A stretch of DNA of 20,701 nucleotides from Thiobacillus denitrificans (GCA_002424845.1 DILD01000066.1:1-20701), one strand, 5' to 3'; shown: positions 8,629 through 16,665, counted from the first letter of the stretch. Program-made: numbers and translations. Notes: a model not told the origin generated them from the letters alone.

Positions 8629-9695
8629 ATGTGCATGCCGAATTTCTGAACACTCAACGCATCCTCATCGTTGACGACGAACCCGCCAATCTCAGGCTGC
8701 TGGACAAGATGCTGCGCGGCCAGGGTTTTGAAAGCCTGATACTGCTCGACGACCCGCGCCAGGTGCTGGATTTCTACCAGTCGACGCAACCGGCGCTCAT
8801 CCTGCTCGACATCAACATGCCGCACCTGGATGGTTTTCAGGTCATGGAGCAACTTCAGGCGCTGAACGATCCGCTTCTGCCGCCCATCGTCATCCTCACC
8901 GCCCAGCACGACAAGGCTTACCTGCTGCGCGCGCTGGCCGGCGGCGCACGGGATTTCATCGCCAAACCTTTCGACCGCAACGAACTGCTGATGCGCGTGC
9001 GCAATCTGCTGGATGCGCAACTGGCGCACCGTCTGGTGCACGACCAGAAAGCCATGCTGGAGGATATGGTGCGTGCGCGCACCGAGGCCTTGCGCCGCAC
9101 CCAGCTCCAGGTGGTGCAGCGCCTGGGAATGGCAGTGGGCTATCGCGACGAGGAAACCGGCAACCACATCCTGCGCATGAGCCACATTTCCGCGCTGCTC
9201 GCGCGCGGCATGGGCTGGAGCGAGGCGGACTGCGAACTGATGCTGTATGCGAGTCCGATGCACGATATCGGCAAGATCGGCATCCCCGACAGCATCCTGC
9301 TGAAGCCGGGCAAGCTCGAACCGGACGAATGGGAAACCATGAAAGCCCACACCACGATCGGCGCGCGGCTGCTCGAAGGCGACGACTCGGACATCATGCG
9401 CATGGCGCGCGAAATCGCACTGTCCCATCACGAGCGCTGGGATGGCAGCGGCTATCCGGCGGGACTGTCCGGCGAGGCGATTCCGCTATGCGGGCGCATC
9501 GCCATGCTGGCCGACCTGTTCGACGCCCTGACGTCGGCCAGGCCCTACAAGCAGGCCTGGCCGGTTGAATCGGCCCTGGACATGATCCGGGAAAGCAGCG
9601 GAAAACATTTCGACCCGGTGCTGGTCGAGGTGTTCATGCAGGAACTGCCCGCCATCCTGGAAATCCGCGACCGCTTCTCCGAACCGGTACAGTGA
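8625..9695 (+). CDS. REC-HD-GYP response regulator (c-di-GMP phosphodiesterase)
   Basis: A 356-aa response regulator of RpfG type. The N-terminal REC (about 10-130) has the acidic pair VDDE, phospho-acceptor D62 in LLDINMPHLDG and the AKP lysine. A short helical linker leads to an HD-GYP domain (about 165-345). Metal-site and signature motifs are present: HDIGKIGIPD (H213, D214), SHHERWDGSGYP (GYP 276-278) and LADLFDAL. The family hydrolyses cyclic-di-GMP to pGpG or GMP, usually lowering biofilm formation and promoting motility. Its ATG overlaps the stop of the preceding hybrid kinase, which strongly suggests co-expression and that the two kinases upstream control its phosphorylation. All key residues are intact, so an active enzyme is expected. 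The specific phenotype is unknown. Confidence 0.94.
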   Translation: MNVHAEFLNTQRILIVDDEPANLRLLDKMLRGQGFESLILLDDPRQVLDFYQSTQPALILLDINMPHLDGFQVMEQLQALNDPLLPPIVILTAQHDKAYLLRALAGGARDFIAKPFDRNELLMRVRNLLDAQLAHRLVHDQKAMLEDMVRARTEALRRTQLQVVQRLGMAVGYRDEETGNHILRMSHISALLARGMGWSEADCELMLYASPMHDIGKIGIPDSILLKPGKLEPDEWETMKAHTTIGARLLEGDDSDIMRMAREIALSHHERWDGSGYPAGLSGEAIPLCGRIAMLADLFDALTSARPYKQAWPVESALDMIRESSGKHFDPVLVEVFMQELPAILEIRDRFSEPVQ

Positions 9696-9825
9696 GCGCC
9701 ATGCTCCCTGCCCTGTCAGGGCATGACTCGCAACGACTGCACCCGCGCGATGCCCCCGGCAGGAAGCTGCCAGCCAATTCTCAATCCTGCGGAACGCAGC
9801 CTGAGCCGCTGAAAATACAGTCAGC

Positions 9826-11109
9826 ATGAACGAAATCGCCACCTGGTTGCCCAGTGAACTGGCCTCCCTGCCGCGCTATGTGATCGCACTGGCCATCGGC
9901 CTGCTGATGGGGCTGGAACGCGAGCGCAACCCGGCGGCCAAAGCGGGGCTGCGCACTTTCGCTTTAACTGCGCTGCTGGGCGTCCTGACCGCGCATCTGG
10001 CGGCGGAACTGGGCGCACTGTGGCTGATTGCGATCGGCCTGTTTCTGGTCGGCGCAATGATGATCGCGGCCTATTTGCATGCCCCGCAACAGCGGGATGA
10101 CGATCCCGGAACAACGACGGTTGCTGCGCTGATGCTGTGCTACGGGCTGGGCGTACTGGTGTGGCACGACGAAATCCAGCTGGCAGTGATGCTGGGGATC
10201 GCGGCGACCATGCTGCTGTACTTCAAGCCCGAACTGCGCGGCATGAGCCAGCACATGAGCCGCCGCGACCTGCTGTCGATCCTGCAATTTTCGGTCCTGA
10301 CACTGATTGTCCTGCCGCTGTTGCCGAACCGGAATTACGGCCCCTACGGAGTGATCAACCCGCATCAGATCTGGTGGATGGTGGTGCTGATCGCGGGCGT
10401 GGGGCTGGCAGGCTATGCCGCGCTGCGGCTGGTCGGCCAGCAGCGCGGCGCGGTGATGTTGGGGCTGCTCGGCGGACTGGTGTCCTCGACCGCCACCACG
10501 CTTTCATTCAGCCGCCACGCTCGATCCAGCCAGGACATGCTGCCTGTCGCGGTGATTGTCATCGTGCTGGCCAATCTGGTCGTGGTGGTGCGTCTGGGCG
10601 TGCTGGCGGCATTGCTGGCGCCGGGGGTGCTGTCCCAGCTTCTGCCTGTTCTGACGGGCGGGCTGCTTGCGGGCGGACTCGGCGCAGCCTATGGCGTTCG
10701 TCGCTTGCAGCCGCATGGCGAACTGCCCGCGCTGGCAATGGTCAACCCCACGGAACTGCGCACGGCGCTGGGCTTCGGTCTCTTGTATGGCGTGGTACTG
10801 CTGGCGGCGGCGTGGCTTTCAGACTGGCTGGGCACGCGCGGGCTGTATGCCGTTGCGCTGATCTCGGGGCTGACCGATGTCGATGCCATCACCCTGTCCA
10901 GCCTGCGCCTGTACAAACTGGACAAGCTCCCGGTCATGGTCGTGGTCAACGTCATCACGCTCGCCACCCTGGCCAATCTGATCTTCAAATCCCTGCTCAC
11001 CCTGACCATTGGCGGCTGGTCCATGGCCCGCCATGCCATCGCGGGCATGGCAACGATGGGGCTGGGGCTGGTATTGGCCTGGGCTATAATGCGCACCTTT
11101 TCCGCCTAG
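9826..11109 (+). CDS. MgtC/SapB-DUF4010 family membrane protein
   Basis: A 427-aa multi-pass inner-membrane protein. The N-terminal part carries the MgtC/SapB hallmark GLLMGLERERN (about 24-34) and GLRTFALTALLG, with several hydrophobic helices. The C-terminal part (about 190-400) fits DUF4010, with STATTLSFSR and SGLTDVDAITLSS as the strongest conserved motifs. This fusion is widespread in Proteobacteria and of unknown transport or regulatory function; MgtC itself modulates magnesium starvation survival and ATP synthase. It is separated from the HD-GYP gene by 130 bases that hold only short hairpins, and ends 13 bases before prfB. Family assignment is confident; function is not established. 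Confidence 0.88.
   Translation: MNEIATWLPSELASLPRYVIALAIGLLMGLERERNPAAKAGLRTFALTALLGVLTAHLAAELGALWLIAIGLFLVGAMMIAAYLHAPQQRDDDPGTTTVAALMLCYGLGVLVWHDEIQLAVMLGIAATMLLYFKPELRGMSQHMSRRDLLSILQFSVLTLIVLPLLPNRNYGPYGVINPHQIWWMVVLIAGVGLAGYAALRLVGQQRGAVMLGLLGGLVSSTATTLSFSRHARSSQDMLPVAVIVIVLANLVVVVRLGVLAALLAPGVLSQLLPVLTGGLLAGGLGAAYGVRRLQPHGELPALAMVNPTELRTALGFGLLYGVVLLAAAWLSDWLGTRGLYAVALISGLTDVDAITLSSLRLYKLDKLPVMVVVNVITLATLANLIFKSLLTLTIGGWSMARHAIAGMATMGLGLVLAWAIMRTFSA
11085..11090 (+). promoter_or_regulatory. -10 box, likely prfB promoter
   Basis: A perfect TATAAT sits in the last codons of the upstream membrane-protein gene, 32 bases before the prfB ATG. Transcription would begin near 11097 with a leader of about 26 nt. 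The -35 region at 17 bp spacing (CTGGGG) is poor, so this may need an activator or be weak. Because it lies within coding sequence, chance cannot be excluded. Confidence 0.5.
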
Positions 11110-11122
11110 CACCGAGCACATC

Positions 11123-12227
11123 ATGGAAGCCGAAAGCCTCAATCAGATCGAATCCAAACTCGCCGACCTGAGCGATCGCGCCACCCAACTCAGGGGGTTT
11201 CTTTGACTACGATCACAAAAGTGATCGTCTAGAAGAAGTCATCCGCCTGTCCGAAGCACCGGACTTCTGGAACGACGCCGCGAAAGCCCAGGAACTGGGC
11301 CGCGAGCGCAAGTCGCTGGAAGACGTGGTGCTGGTGCTCGACCGCGTGGCCTCGGGCCTGAAGGACGCCACTGAATTATTCGAGATGGCGCGCGAGGAGA
11401 ACGACGACGACACGCTCGCCGCCGTACAAGCCGACATAGCCGGCATTGAGAAGAGCGTGTCGACGCTGGAATTCCGCCGCATGTTCAACAACCCGGCCGA
11501 TCCCAACAACTGCTTCATCGACATCCAGGCCGGCGCCGGCGGCACCGAAGCCTGCGACTGGGCGTCGATGCTGCTGCGCCAATACCTGAAATACGCCGAA
11601 CGCAAAGGCTTCAAGGCCGAGCTGCTGGAAGAATCCGAAGGCGACGTCGCCGGCATCAAATCGGCCAGCATCAAGCTCGAAGGCGATTACGCCTACGGCA
11701 CCCTGCGCACCGAAACCGGCGTCCACCGCCTGGTGCGCAAGTCGCCGTTCGACTCCTCCGGCGGCCGCCACACCAGCTTCGCCAGCGTGTTCGTCTACCC
11801 CGAAGTCGACGATTCCATCGAAGTGGACATCAACCCCGCCGACCTGCGCGTCGATACCTATCGCGCGTCCGGCGCCGGCGGCCAGCACATCAACAAGACC
11901 GACTCCGCGGTGCGCCTCACCCACCTGCCCAGCGGCATCGTGGTGCAGTGCCAGAACGACCGCTCGCAGCACAAGAACCGCGCCGAAGCGATGTCGATGC
12001 TGAAGTCGAAGCTCTACGAAGCCGAACTGCGCAAACGCCAGGCCGAACAGGACAAGCTCGAAGCCGGCAAGTCCGACGTGGGCTGGGGTCACCAGATCCG
12101 CTCCTACGTGCTGGACAACTCGCGCATCAAAGACCTGCGGACCAACGTCGAGGTCTCAGCCACGCAGAAAGTGCTGGACGGCGACCTCGACATCTTCATC
12201 GAGGCGAGCCTGAAACAGGGCGTGTAA
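11123..12227 (+). CDS. prfB: peptide chain release factor 2 (RF2), programmed +1 frameshift
   Basis: Terminates translation at UGA and UAA. The zero frame begins at ATG 11123 (MEAESLNQIESKLADLSDRA) and meets an in-frame TGA at 11204-11206. Skipping T11204 after CTT continues into the long frame that ends at TAA 12225-12227, giving joined segments 11123-11203 and 11205-12227 and a 367-aa product, normal for RF2. The recognition tripeptide SPF and the catalytic GGQ (GAGGQHINKTDSAVRLTH) are both intact. The frameshift makes RF2 autoregulatory: low RF2 slows termination at the UGA and favours the shift. Annotators who start at 11325 miss the N-terminus. The usual downstream partner lysS is not here; a toxin-antitoxin pair follows instead. 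Confidence 0.97.
11192..11207 (+). promoter_or_regulatory. RF2 programmed frameshift site
   Basis: The internal Shine-Dalgarno-like AGGGGG (11192-11197) is followed by TTT, the slippery CTT (11201-11203), the in-frame stop TGA and a 3' C. It differs from the E. coli arrangement only in the TTT codon. The spacing between the SD-like element and the shift codon is the canonical short one that drives +1 movement. Confidence 0.95.
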
Positions 12228-12235
12228 ACAATGGC

Positions 12236-12280
12236 TTGCGCCCAGAATAACGAGCGTATATCCTGTATATACACAGGAGG
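12236..12280 (+). promoter_or_regulatory. vapBC promoter, operator palindrome and RBS
   Basis: A -35-like TTGCGC (12236-12241) lies 17 bp before a -10-like TATCCT (12259-12264). Overlapping the -10 and start region are GTATAT at 12256-12261 and 12265-12270, the palindrome GTATATAC (12265-12272) and the inverted repeat CCTGT/ACAGG (12262-12277). This is a plausible VapB/VapBC autorepression operator. A perfect AGGAGG (12275-12280) lies 6 nt before the vapB ATG, so the operator and RBS nearly coincide. Confidence 0.6.
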
Positions 12281-12286
12281 CCTGCC

Positions 12287-12580
12287 ATGCTTACACGCGT
12301 CTTCAAAAGCGGCAACTCGCTTGCCGTCCGCATCCCCAAGGAACTCGCCATCGTCGAGGCCGGCCTGGATGTCGAAATCGAGAAAGTCGGCGACACCCTC
12401 GTCCTGCGTCCCGTCGTCAAGCGCAAGCTGACCGGGCTGGCCGAGGCGTTCGCGATGTTCACGCCCGACTTCATGGCCGAGGGCCGCGAATTCCACGAGC
12501 AGAAAGAACGCGACTGGAGCGGCTTTGGTGAAGCAGCACAACTTCACCAGAAATCCGCTGACTACAAATCCGGCAAGTAG
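12287..12580 (+). CDS. vapB: VapB-type AbrB-fold antitoxin
   Basis: A 97-aa protein whose N-terminal half (MLTRVFKSGNSLAVRIPKEL, then VEIEKVGDTLVLRPV) is a SpoVT/AbrB swapped-hairpin DNA-binding domain, as in VapB. The C-terminal half (about 55-97, AEAFAMFTPDFMAEGREFHEQKERDW) is acidic to mixed and would wrap around and block the toxin. It is preceded by a strong AGGAGG at 6 nt and by an inverted-repeat operator. The toxin gene starts 5 nt after its stop. In this family the antitoxin neutralises the RNase and represses the operon, more strongly as a complex. Call is confident by motif and by gene pairing. Confidence 0.9.
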   Translation: MLTRVFKSGNSLAVRIPKELAIVEAGLDVEIEKVGDTLVLRPVVKRKLTGLAEAFAMFTPDFMAEGREFHEQKERDWSGFGEAAQLHQKSADYKSGK

Positions 12581-12585
12581 CCACC

Positions 12586-12981
12586 ATGCGCTACATGCTG
12601 GACACCAACATCTGCGTCTACCTGATGAAGGCGCATCCGCCCGAAGTCTTGGCACGCTTGCAACAACTCGATCACGGCGACGCCGTCATGTCGATCATCA
12701 GCTACGCCGAATTGCGGGTAGGTCTGGAAGGGCTGGGGCCTACCCGCGCGCAGAACGAGCGCGCACTGCACCTGCTCACCCGCGACATTCCCGTCCTGCC
12801 CTTCGACGAGACAGCCGCCGAACGCTACGGCGTACAACGCGCTGCCGTTCGCGACCGCCGCCGCGACGCGCTGGATCGGCTGATTGCCGCGCACGCCACG
12901 AGCCTCGGCCTTACGCTCGTCACCAACAATGAAGCGGATTTCAGGGATTACCCCGGACTCATCGTCGAAAACTGGGTGTAA
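12586..12981 (+). CDS. vapC: VapC-type PIN-domain ribonuclease toxin
   Basis: A 131-aa PIN-domain protein. Acidic active-site residues are visible: D6 in MLDTN, E42 in SYAEL and D97 in DRLIAAHA. The C-terminal motif is VTNNEADF followed by PGLIVENW, where the usual fourth acid is Asn, as is common in this VapC subgroup (D118 may contribute). VapC toxins cleave tRNA or rRNA and halt translation when VapB is degraded. The length and the tight coupling to vapB are typical. The pair lies between prfB and pepN on the same strand, and readthrough into pepN is possible because no terminator is visible after it. Confidence 0.92.
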   Translation: MRYMLDTNICVYLMKAHPPEVLARLQQLDHGDAVMSIISYAELRVGLEGLGPTRAQNERALHLLTRDIPVLPFDETAAERYGVQRAAVRDRRRDALDRLIAAHATSLGLTLVTNNEADFRDYPGLIVENWV

Positions 12982-13032
12982 TCCCGGCTACGCCATAGCA
13001 CTTTTTCACCCCAGCCCACCGCCGGAAGCCCC

Positions 13033-15750
13033 ATGCGCACCGAAACCCCCGTCACGCTTTTCCTGAAGGACTACACCCCGCCCACCTGGTGGATCGATGC
13101 GGTCGATCTGCATGTGGCCATCCATGACAGCCACGCCGAAGTGCGCTCGCGTCTTGCCTGCACACGCAACCCGGCGGTCGCCGGCGGCGCACTGGTGTTG
13201 AACGGCGAAGCGCTGGAGTTGATGAGCATCACGCTCGACAGCGCCGTGCTTGATTCGGCACGGTATGCCTATGCCGACGACCTGCTGACGATTGCCGGTC
13301 CGCTGCCGGATGCCTGTGTGCTGGAAACCGTGGTGCGCATTTATCCGGACCGCAACACCCAGCTCTCGGGCCTGTATCGTTCGCGCGACGGCTATTTCAC
13401 CCAGTGCGAGGCGGAAGGCTTCCGCCGCATCACCTTCTTCCCGGACCGGCCTGACGTGATGGCAACGTTTATCTGCACGGTGGAGGCCGACCGCGCGCGT
13501 TTTCCGCATTTGCTTTCCAACGGCAATCCCGTCGAAGCGGGCGCCTGCGCCGACGACGCGACGCGGCACTGGGCGCGCTGGGAAGACCCCTACGCCAAAC
13601 CGGCGTATCTGTTCGCGCTGGTCGCGGCCAAGCTCGACGTGCTGGAAGACGAGTACACCACCGCATCGGGACGCCGCGTGCGGCTGGCGATCTACGTCGA
13701 GCCGGGCAAGCTCGACCAGTGCGGCCACGCGATGGCGGCGCTGAAAAAAGCCATGCGCTGGGACGAGCAGCGCTTCGGTCTCGAATACGACCTCGACCTG
13801 TACATGATCGTCGCCGTTGGCGACTTCAACATGGGAGCGATGGAAAACAAGGGCCTCAACATCTTCAACACCAAGTATGTGCTGGCGCGCCCGGACACCG
13901 CGACCGATGCCGATTACCAGGGCATCGACCGCGTGGTGGCGCACGAGTATTTCCACAACTGGACCGGCAACCGCGTGACCTGCCGCGACTGGTTCCAGCT
14001 GTCGCTGAAGGAAGGACTCACCGTGTTCCGCGACCAGGAATTCGGCGCCGACACGCATTCGCAGGCGGTGACGCGAATCCAGGAAGTGCGCGCCCTGCGC
14101 GTCGGCCAGTTCCCCGAAGACGCGGGGCCGATGGCGCACCCGATCCGGCCCGCTTCCTACGCCGAGATCAACAACTTCTACACCGCCACCGTCTACAACA
14201 AGGGCGCGGAAGTCATCCGCATGATGCACACCCTGCTCGGGCGTGACGGCTTCCGGCGCGGCATGGATCTGTATTTCCAGCGCCACGATGGCCAGGCGGT
14301 CACCTGCGAAGATTTTGTCGCGGCGATGCAGGATGCGTCCGGCGTCGATCTCGCACAGTTCCGCCGCTGGTACGCACGCGCCGGCACCCCGCGCCTGCAT
14401 GCCACGGGGGCATGGGACGCCGCGACGCAGCGCTACACCCTGACATTGACGCAACACCTCGCGCCGACCGCCTATGAAAAGCGGCTGGCCGAATCGGGGC
14501 AGACCGTCGTCGAGGGCACGCTGCATATCCCCGTCGCGCTCGGCCTGGTCCTGCCCGACGGCAGCGACGCATCGCTGAAACTCGCCGGCGAGCCGGACGC
14601 TGTCGGCACCACGCGCGTGTTGTCGTTGACTGACGCCACGCAGACCTTCGTCTTCGAAGGCATCCCCGCCACGCCGGTCGCCTCGTTGCTGCGCGATTTC
14701 TCCGCGCCGGTGCTGCTTGAACTGGAACAGACCGACGCCGAACTCGCGCACCTGATGGCGCACGATTCCGACGCCTTCAACCGCTGGGAAGCCGGGCAGC
14801 GGCTGGCGACGCGCGTCCTGCTCGCAGGCATCGCGGCGAGCGGAACAGGCACGGACTGGATTCCCGACGCCTTCGTCGCCGCCTGCGGCCGCGTGCTCGA
14901 TGACGGCCTGAGCCGCGACCCCGCGCTTGCCGCCGAAGCGCTCAACCTGCCCGCCGAAGCCGTGCTCGCCGAAGCGGTGGTGGCCCTTGGCGACACCATC
15001 GACCCCGAAGCCATCCACACCGCACGCGTCAACCTGCGCCGTCACCTGGCCGCCCGCCTGCGCGACAAACTCGAAGCCGTGTGGACCACACTCGCGCCGA
15101 CCGAGGCCTACGCCCCCGACGGCGCACAAGTCGGCCAGCGCGCGCTGCGCAACACCTGCCTCGGCTATCTGGCAGAAAGCGATGCCGGGTATTTGAGGAC
15201 CTCGGTCGTACCGCGCCTCACCGCCCAACTCTCGGCTGGCAATAACGGGGCTGGCGGCAACATGACCGACGAGATTGCTGCGCTGGCCACGCTCGCCAAC
15301 CTCGACCTGCCGGAACGCGAAGCCGCGCTCTCCGGTTTCTATTCACGCTGGCAAACCGAAGCCCTGGTAATCGACAAATGGTTCTCGGTGCAGGCCACAT
15401 CGCGTCTGCCCGGCACCGCCACCCACGTGCGCGCGCTGATGCAACACCCCGCCTTCGACCTGAAAAACCCCAACCGCGTCTATGCCCTGATCCGGGGTTT
15501 CTGCGGCGCCAACCCGCGCCACTTCCACGCCGCCGACGGCAGCGGCTACGCGCTGGCAGCGGACGTGATCAGCGAATTGCAGGCCATGAACCCGCAGGTG
15601 GCCTCACGCATCGCGCGCAGCTTCGACCGCTGGCGGCAGTTCGACGCCGGGCGGCAGGCGCATGCACGCGCCGCGCTGGAGCGCATTGCCGCTGTCGAGG
15701 GATTGGCGAAGGATGTAGCGGAAGTGGTGGGGAATGCGCTGAAGGCGTAG
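13033..15750 (+). CDS. pepN: aminopeptidase N (M1 zinc metallopeptidase)
   Basis: A 905-aa cytosolic aminopeptidase that removes N-terminal residues in the last steps of protein turnover. It shows the substrate N-terminus recognition motif GAMEN (268-272), the zinc site HEYFH (304-308) with the third ligand E327 in LKEGLT, and the catalytic Tyr388 in TVYNKGAEV. Proteobacterial PepN has a C-terminal Ig-like segment and a helical-repeat domain; the length here (E. coli about 870) fits that form. ATG 13033 is used because the next residues (TPVTLFLKDYTPPTWWID) match the usual PepN opening; the SD is weak (GGAAG). It lies 51 bases after vapC. All catalytic residues are intact. Confidence 0.97.
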   Translation: MRTETPVTLFLKDYTPPTWWIDAVDLHVAIHDSHAEVRSRLACTRNPAVAGGALVLNGEALELMSITLDSAVLDSARYAYADDLLTIAGPLPDACVLETVVRIYPDRNTQLSGLYRSRDGYFTQCEAEGFRRITFFPDRPDVMATFICTVEADRARFPHLLSNGNPVEAGACADDATRHWARWEDPYAKPAYLFALVAAKLDVLEDEYTTASGRRVRLAIYVEPGKLDQCGHAMAALKKAMRWDEQRFGLEYDLDLYMIVAVGDFNMGAMENKGLNIFNTKYVLARPDTATDADYQGIDRVVAHEYFHNWTGNRVTCRDWFQLSLKEGLTVFRDQEFGADTHSQAVTRIQEVRALRVGQFPEDAGPMAHPIRPASYAEINNFYTATVYNKGAEVIRMMHTLLGRDGFRRGMDLYFQRHDGQAVTCEDFVAAMQDASGVDLAQFRRWYARAGTPRLHATGAWDAATQRYTLTLTQHLAPTAYEKRLAESGQTVVEGTLHIPVALGLVLPDGSDASLKLAGEPDAVGTTRVLSLTDATQTFVFEGIPATPVASLLRDFSAPVLLELEQTDAELAHLMAHDSDAFNRWEAGQRLATRVLLAGIAASGTGTDWIPDAFVAACGRVLDDGLSRDPALAAEALNLPAEAVLAEAVVALGDTIDPEAIHTARVNLRRHLAARLRDKLEAVWTTLAPTEAYAPDGAQVGQRALRNTCLGYLAESDAGYLRTSVVPRLTAQLSAGNNGAGGNMTDEIAALATLANLDLPEREAALSGFYSRWQTEALVIDKWFSVQATSRLPGTATHVRALMQHPAFDLKNPNRVYALIRGFCGANPRHFHAADGSGYALAADVISELQAMNPQVASRIARSFDRWRQFDAGRQAHARAALERIAAVEGLAKDVAEVVGNALKA

Positions 15751-15787
15751 GGGTGAAGTGAGTAGCCCAGATACCCGGCAAGCCCGC

Positions 15788-15819
15788 TTGCATTCCTGTG
15801 TATAGCTTCATAATATACA
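15788..15819 (+). promoter_or_regulatory. brnTA promoter with operator inverted repeat
   Basis: TTGCAT (15788-15793), a 17-bp spacer and TAATAT (15811-15816) form a good sigma-70 promoter. The inverted repeat TGTATA (15799-15804) / TATACA (15814-15819) with a 9-nt spacer covers the -10, as expected for autorepression by the BrnA-BrnT complex. The predicted start point falls at about 15822-15824, essentially on the brnT ATG. Confidence 0.65.
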
Positions 15820-15823
15820 AACC

Positions 15824-16126
15824 ATGACTGATCTGAGCAAAATCACGGGCTTCGACTGGGATGGCGGCAATGCCCGCAAAAGCGAAGAAAAGCACGATGT
15901 ATCGATGGCCGAGGCCGAGCAGGTTTTCTTCAACGACCCGTTACTGCTGCTGGAAGACACCAAACACAGTCAGCGTGAAAGCCGCCACCATGCGCTGGGC
16001 AAAACGGATGAAGGACGGCTGTTGCACATCACGTTCACCTTGCGGAAAGCCGAAGAAAAAGTACGCGTCATTTCAGCCAGAGACATGCACAAGAAGGAGC
16101 GAAAAATTTATGGACAAACCACTTAA
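15824..16126 (+). CDS. brnT: BrnT-family ribonuclease toxin
   Basis: A 100-aa protein of the BrnT/DUF497 family, a RelE-like fold RNase that stops translation. The signature FDWDGGNARKSEEKHDVS with AEAEQVF (about 10-35) is diagnostic, followed by basic and histidine residues (RESRHHALG) and the core strand RLLHITFTLR. The terminal segment VRVISARDMHKKERKIY is also standard. No Shine-Dalgarno is visible before the ATG, and the predicted promoter puts transcription start almost at the ATG, so the mRNA may be leaderless. The antitoxin gene overlaps its 3' end by 17 bases. Toxin-first order is normal for brnTA. Confidence 0.93.
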   Translation: MTDLSKITGFDWDGGNARKSEEKHDVSMAEAEQVFFNDPLLLLEDTKHSQRESRHHALGKTDEGRLLHITFTLRKAEEKVRVISARDMHKKERKIYGQTT

Positions 16127-16376
16127 ACAAATTCCCAAATTCGCCAACGAAGCCGAAGAGCGCGCGTTCTGGGAAGCCAACGACTCCGCCGACTATGTGG
16201 ACTGGACAAAAGCGAAACGAACCGTGCTGCCAAATCTAAAGCCGACGACCAAGACCATCTCATTGCGCCTGCCCCAGCACATGCTGGATTCCATCAAAGC
16301 GGCAGCGAATTCCAGAGACGTGCCATATCAGTCGCTGATCAAGGTGTGGCTGAAAGAGAAGCTGCATAGCAACTAA
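16110..16376 (+). CDS. brnA: BrnA-family ribbon-helix-helix antitoxin
   Basis: An 88-aa antitoxin that binds BrnT and represses the operon. The N-terminal part (EERAFWEANDSADYVDWTKAK, residues about 16-36) is the toxin-binding region seen in BrnA; the C-terminal part (KTISLRLPQHMLDSIKAAANSRDVPYQSLIKVWLKEKL) is a ribbon-helix-helix DNA-binding domain. ATG 16110 is chosen because AAGGAG lies 10 nt upstream and the product then matches normal BrnA length. The start lies inside the end of brnT (17-base overlap), so the two are translationally linked. Residue ranges are approximate. Confidence 0.9.
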   Translation: MDKPLKQIPKFANEAEERAFWEANDSADYVDWTKAKRTVLPNLKPTTKTISLRLPQHMLDSIKAAANSRDVPYQSLIKVWLKEKLHSN

Positions 16377-16387
16377 GCGAGGCTGCC

Positions 16388-16414
16388 ATGCACACAACCT
16401 ATTTCGTCGAATAG
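16388..16414 (+). pseudogene. 8-codon remnant or leader before the XRE gene
   Basis: ATG 16388 has GAGG 5 nt upstream and encodes MHTTYFVE, then TAG. The next ATG, which opens the XRE gene in a different frame, follows 2 nt after the stop and has no Shine-Dalgarno of its own. This looks like the true N-terminus of a longer antitoxin cut off by a small deletion, or a re-initiation leader. No product can be assigned. Confidence 0.35.
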
Positions 16415-16416
16415 AC

Positions 16417-16665
16417 ATGGGCCTGACCAAACAAAACGCGGCAACCATCCCCAACGCCGTGGTCAACCAAGTCATCAACAAAAATATGACGCCCATCCGC
16501 GCCTGGCGCGAACACCTCGGCCTAACCCAGACAGAAGTTGCGCGCCGCCTCGGCATTTCACAAAGTGCCTACGCCCAGCAAGGGGCCAAAGAACCCCTGA
16601 GGAAGGCCACACGCGAGAAGATCGCCAAGGCGTTGGGCATCGCGCCGGAGCAATTGGCGGTTTGA
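16417..16665 (+). CDS. short XRE-family HTH regulator, probably N-terminally truncated antitoxin
   Basis: An 82-aa protein. Residues about 27-82 (PIRAWREHLGLTQTEVARRLG, then ISQSAYAQQ and ATREKIAKALGIAPEQL) form a clear Cro/C1-type helix-turn-helix. The region before it (IPNAVVNQVINKNMTPIRAWRE) resembles the linker in antitoxins where an N-terminal toxin-binding or Phd-like strand domain precedes an XRE domain; that domain is absent here. It starts just after the 8-codon ORF and lacks an SD, so translation may depend on re-initiation. It follows brnA by 40 bases on the same strand. It could regulate brnTA, be an orphan antitoxin, or be decaying. DNA binding is confident; the biological role is not. 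Confidence 0.7.
   Translation: MGLTKQNAATIPNAVVNQVINKNMTPIRAWREHLGLTQTEVARRLGISQSAYAQQGAKEPLRKATREKIAKALGIAPEQLAV

Noticed and set aside
9709..9723. Terminator after the HD-GYP gene
   Set aside because: TGCCCT/AGGGCA makes a 6-bp stem with a 3-nt loop but has no T tract; a second small hairpin, CTGCG/CGCAG at 9787-9799, also lacks one.
15778..15791. Terminator after pepN
   Set aside because: GCAAG/CTTGC is a short stem without a T tract, and its right arm is part of the brnT -35 region.
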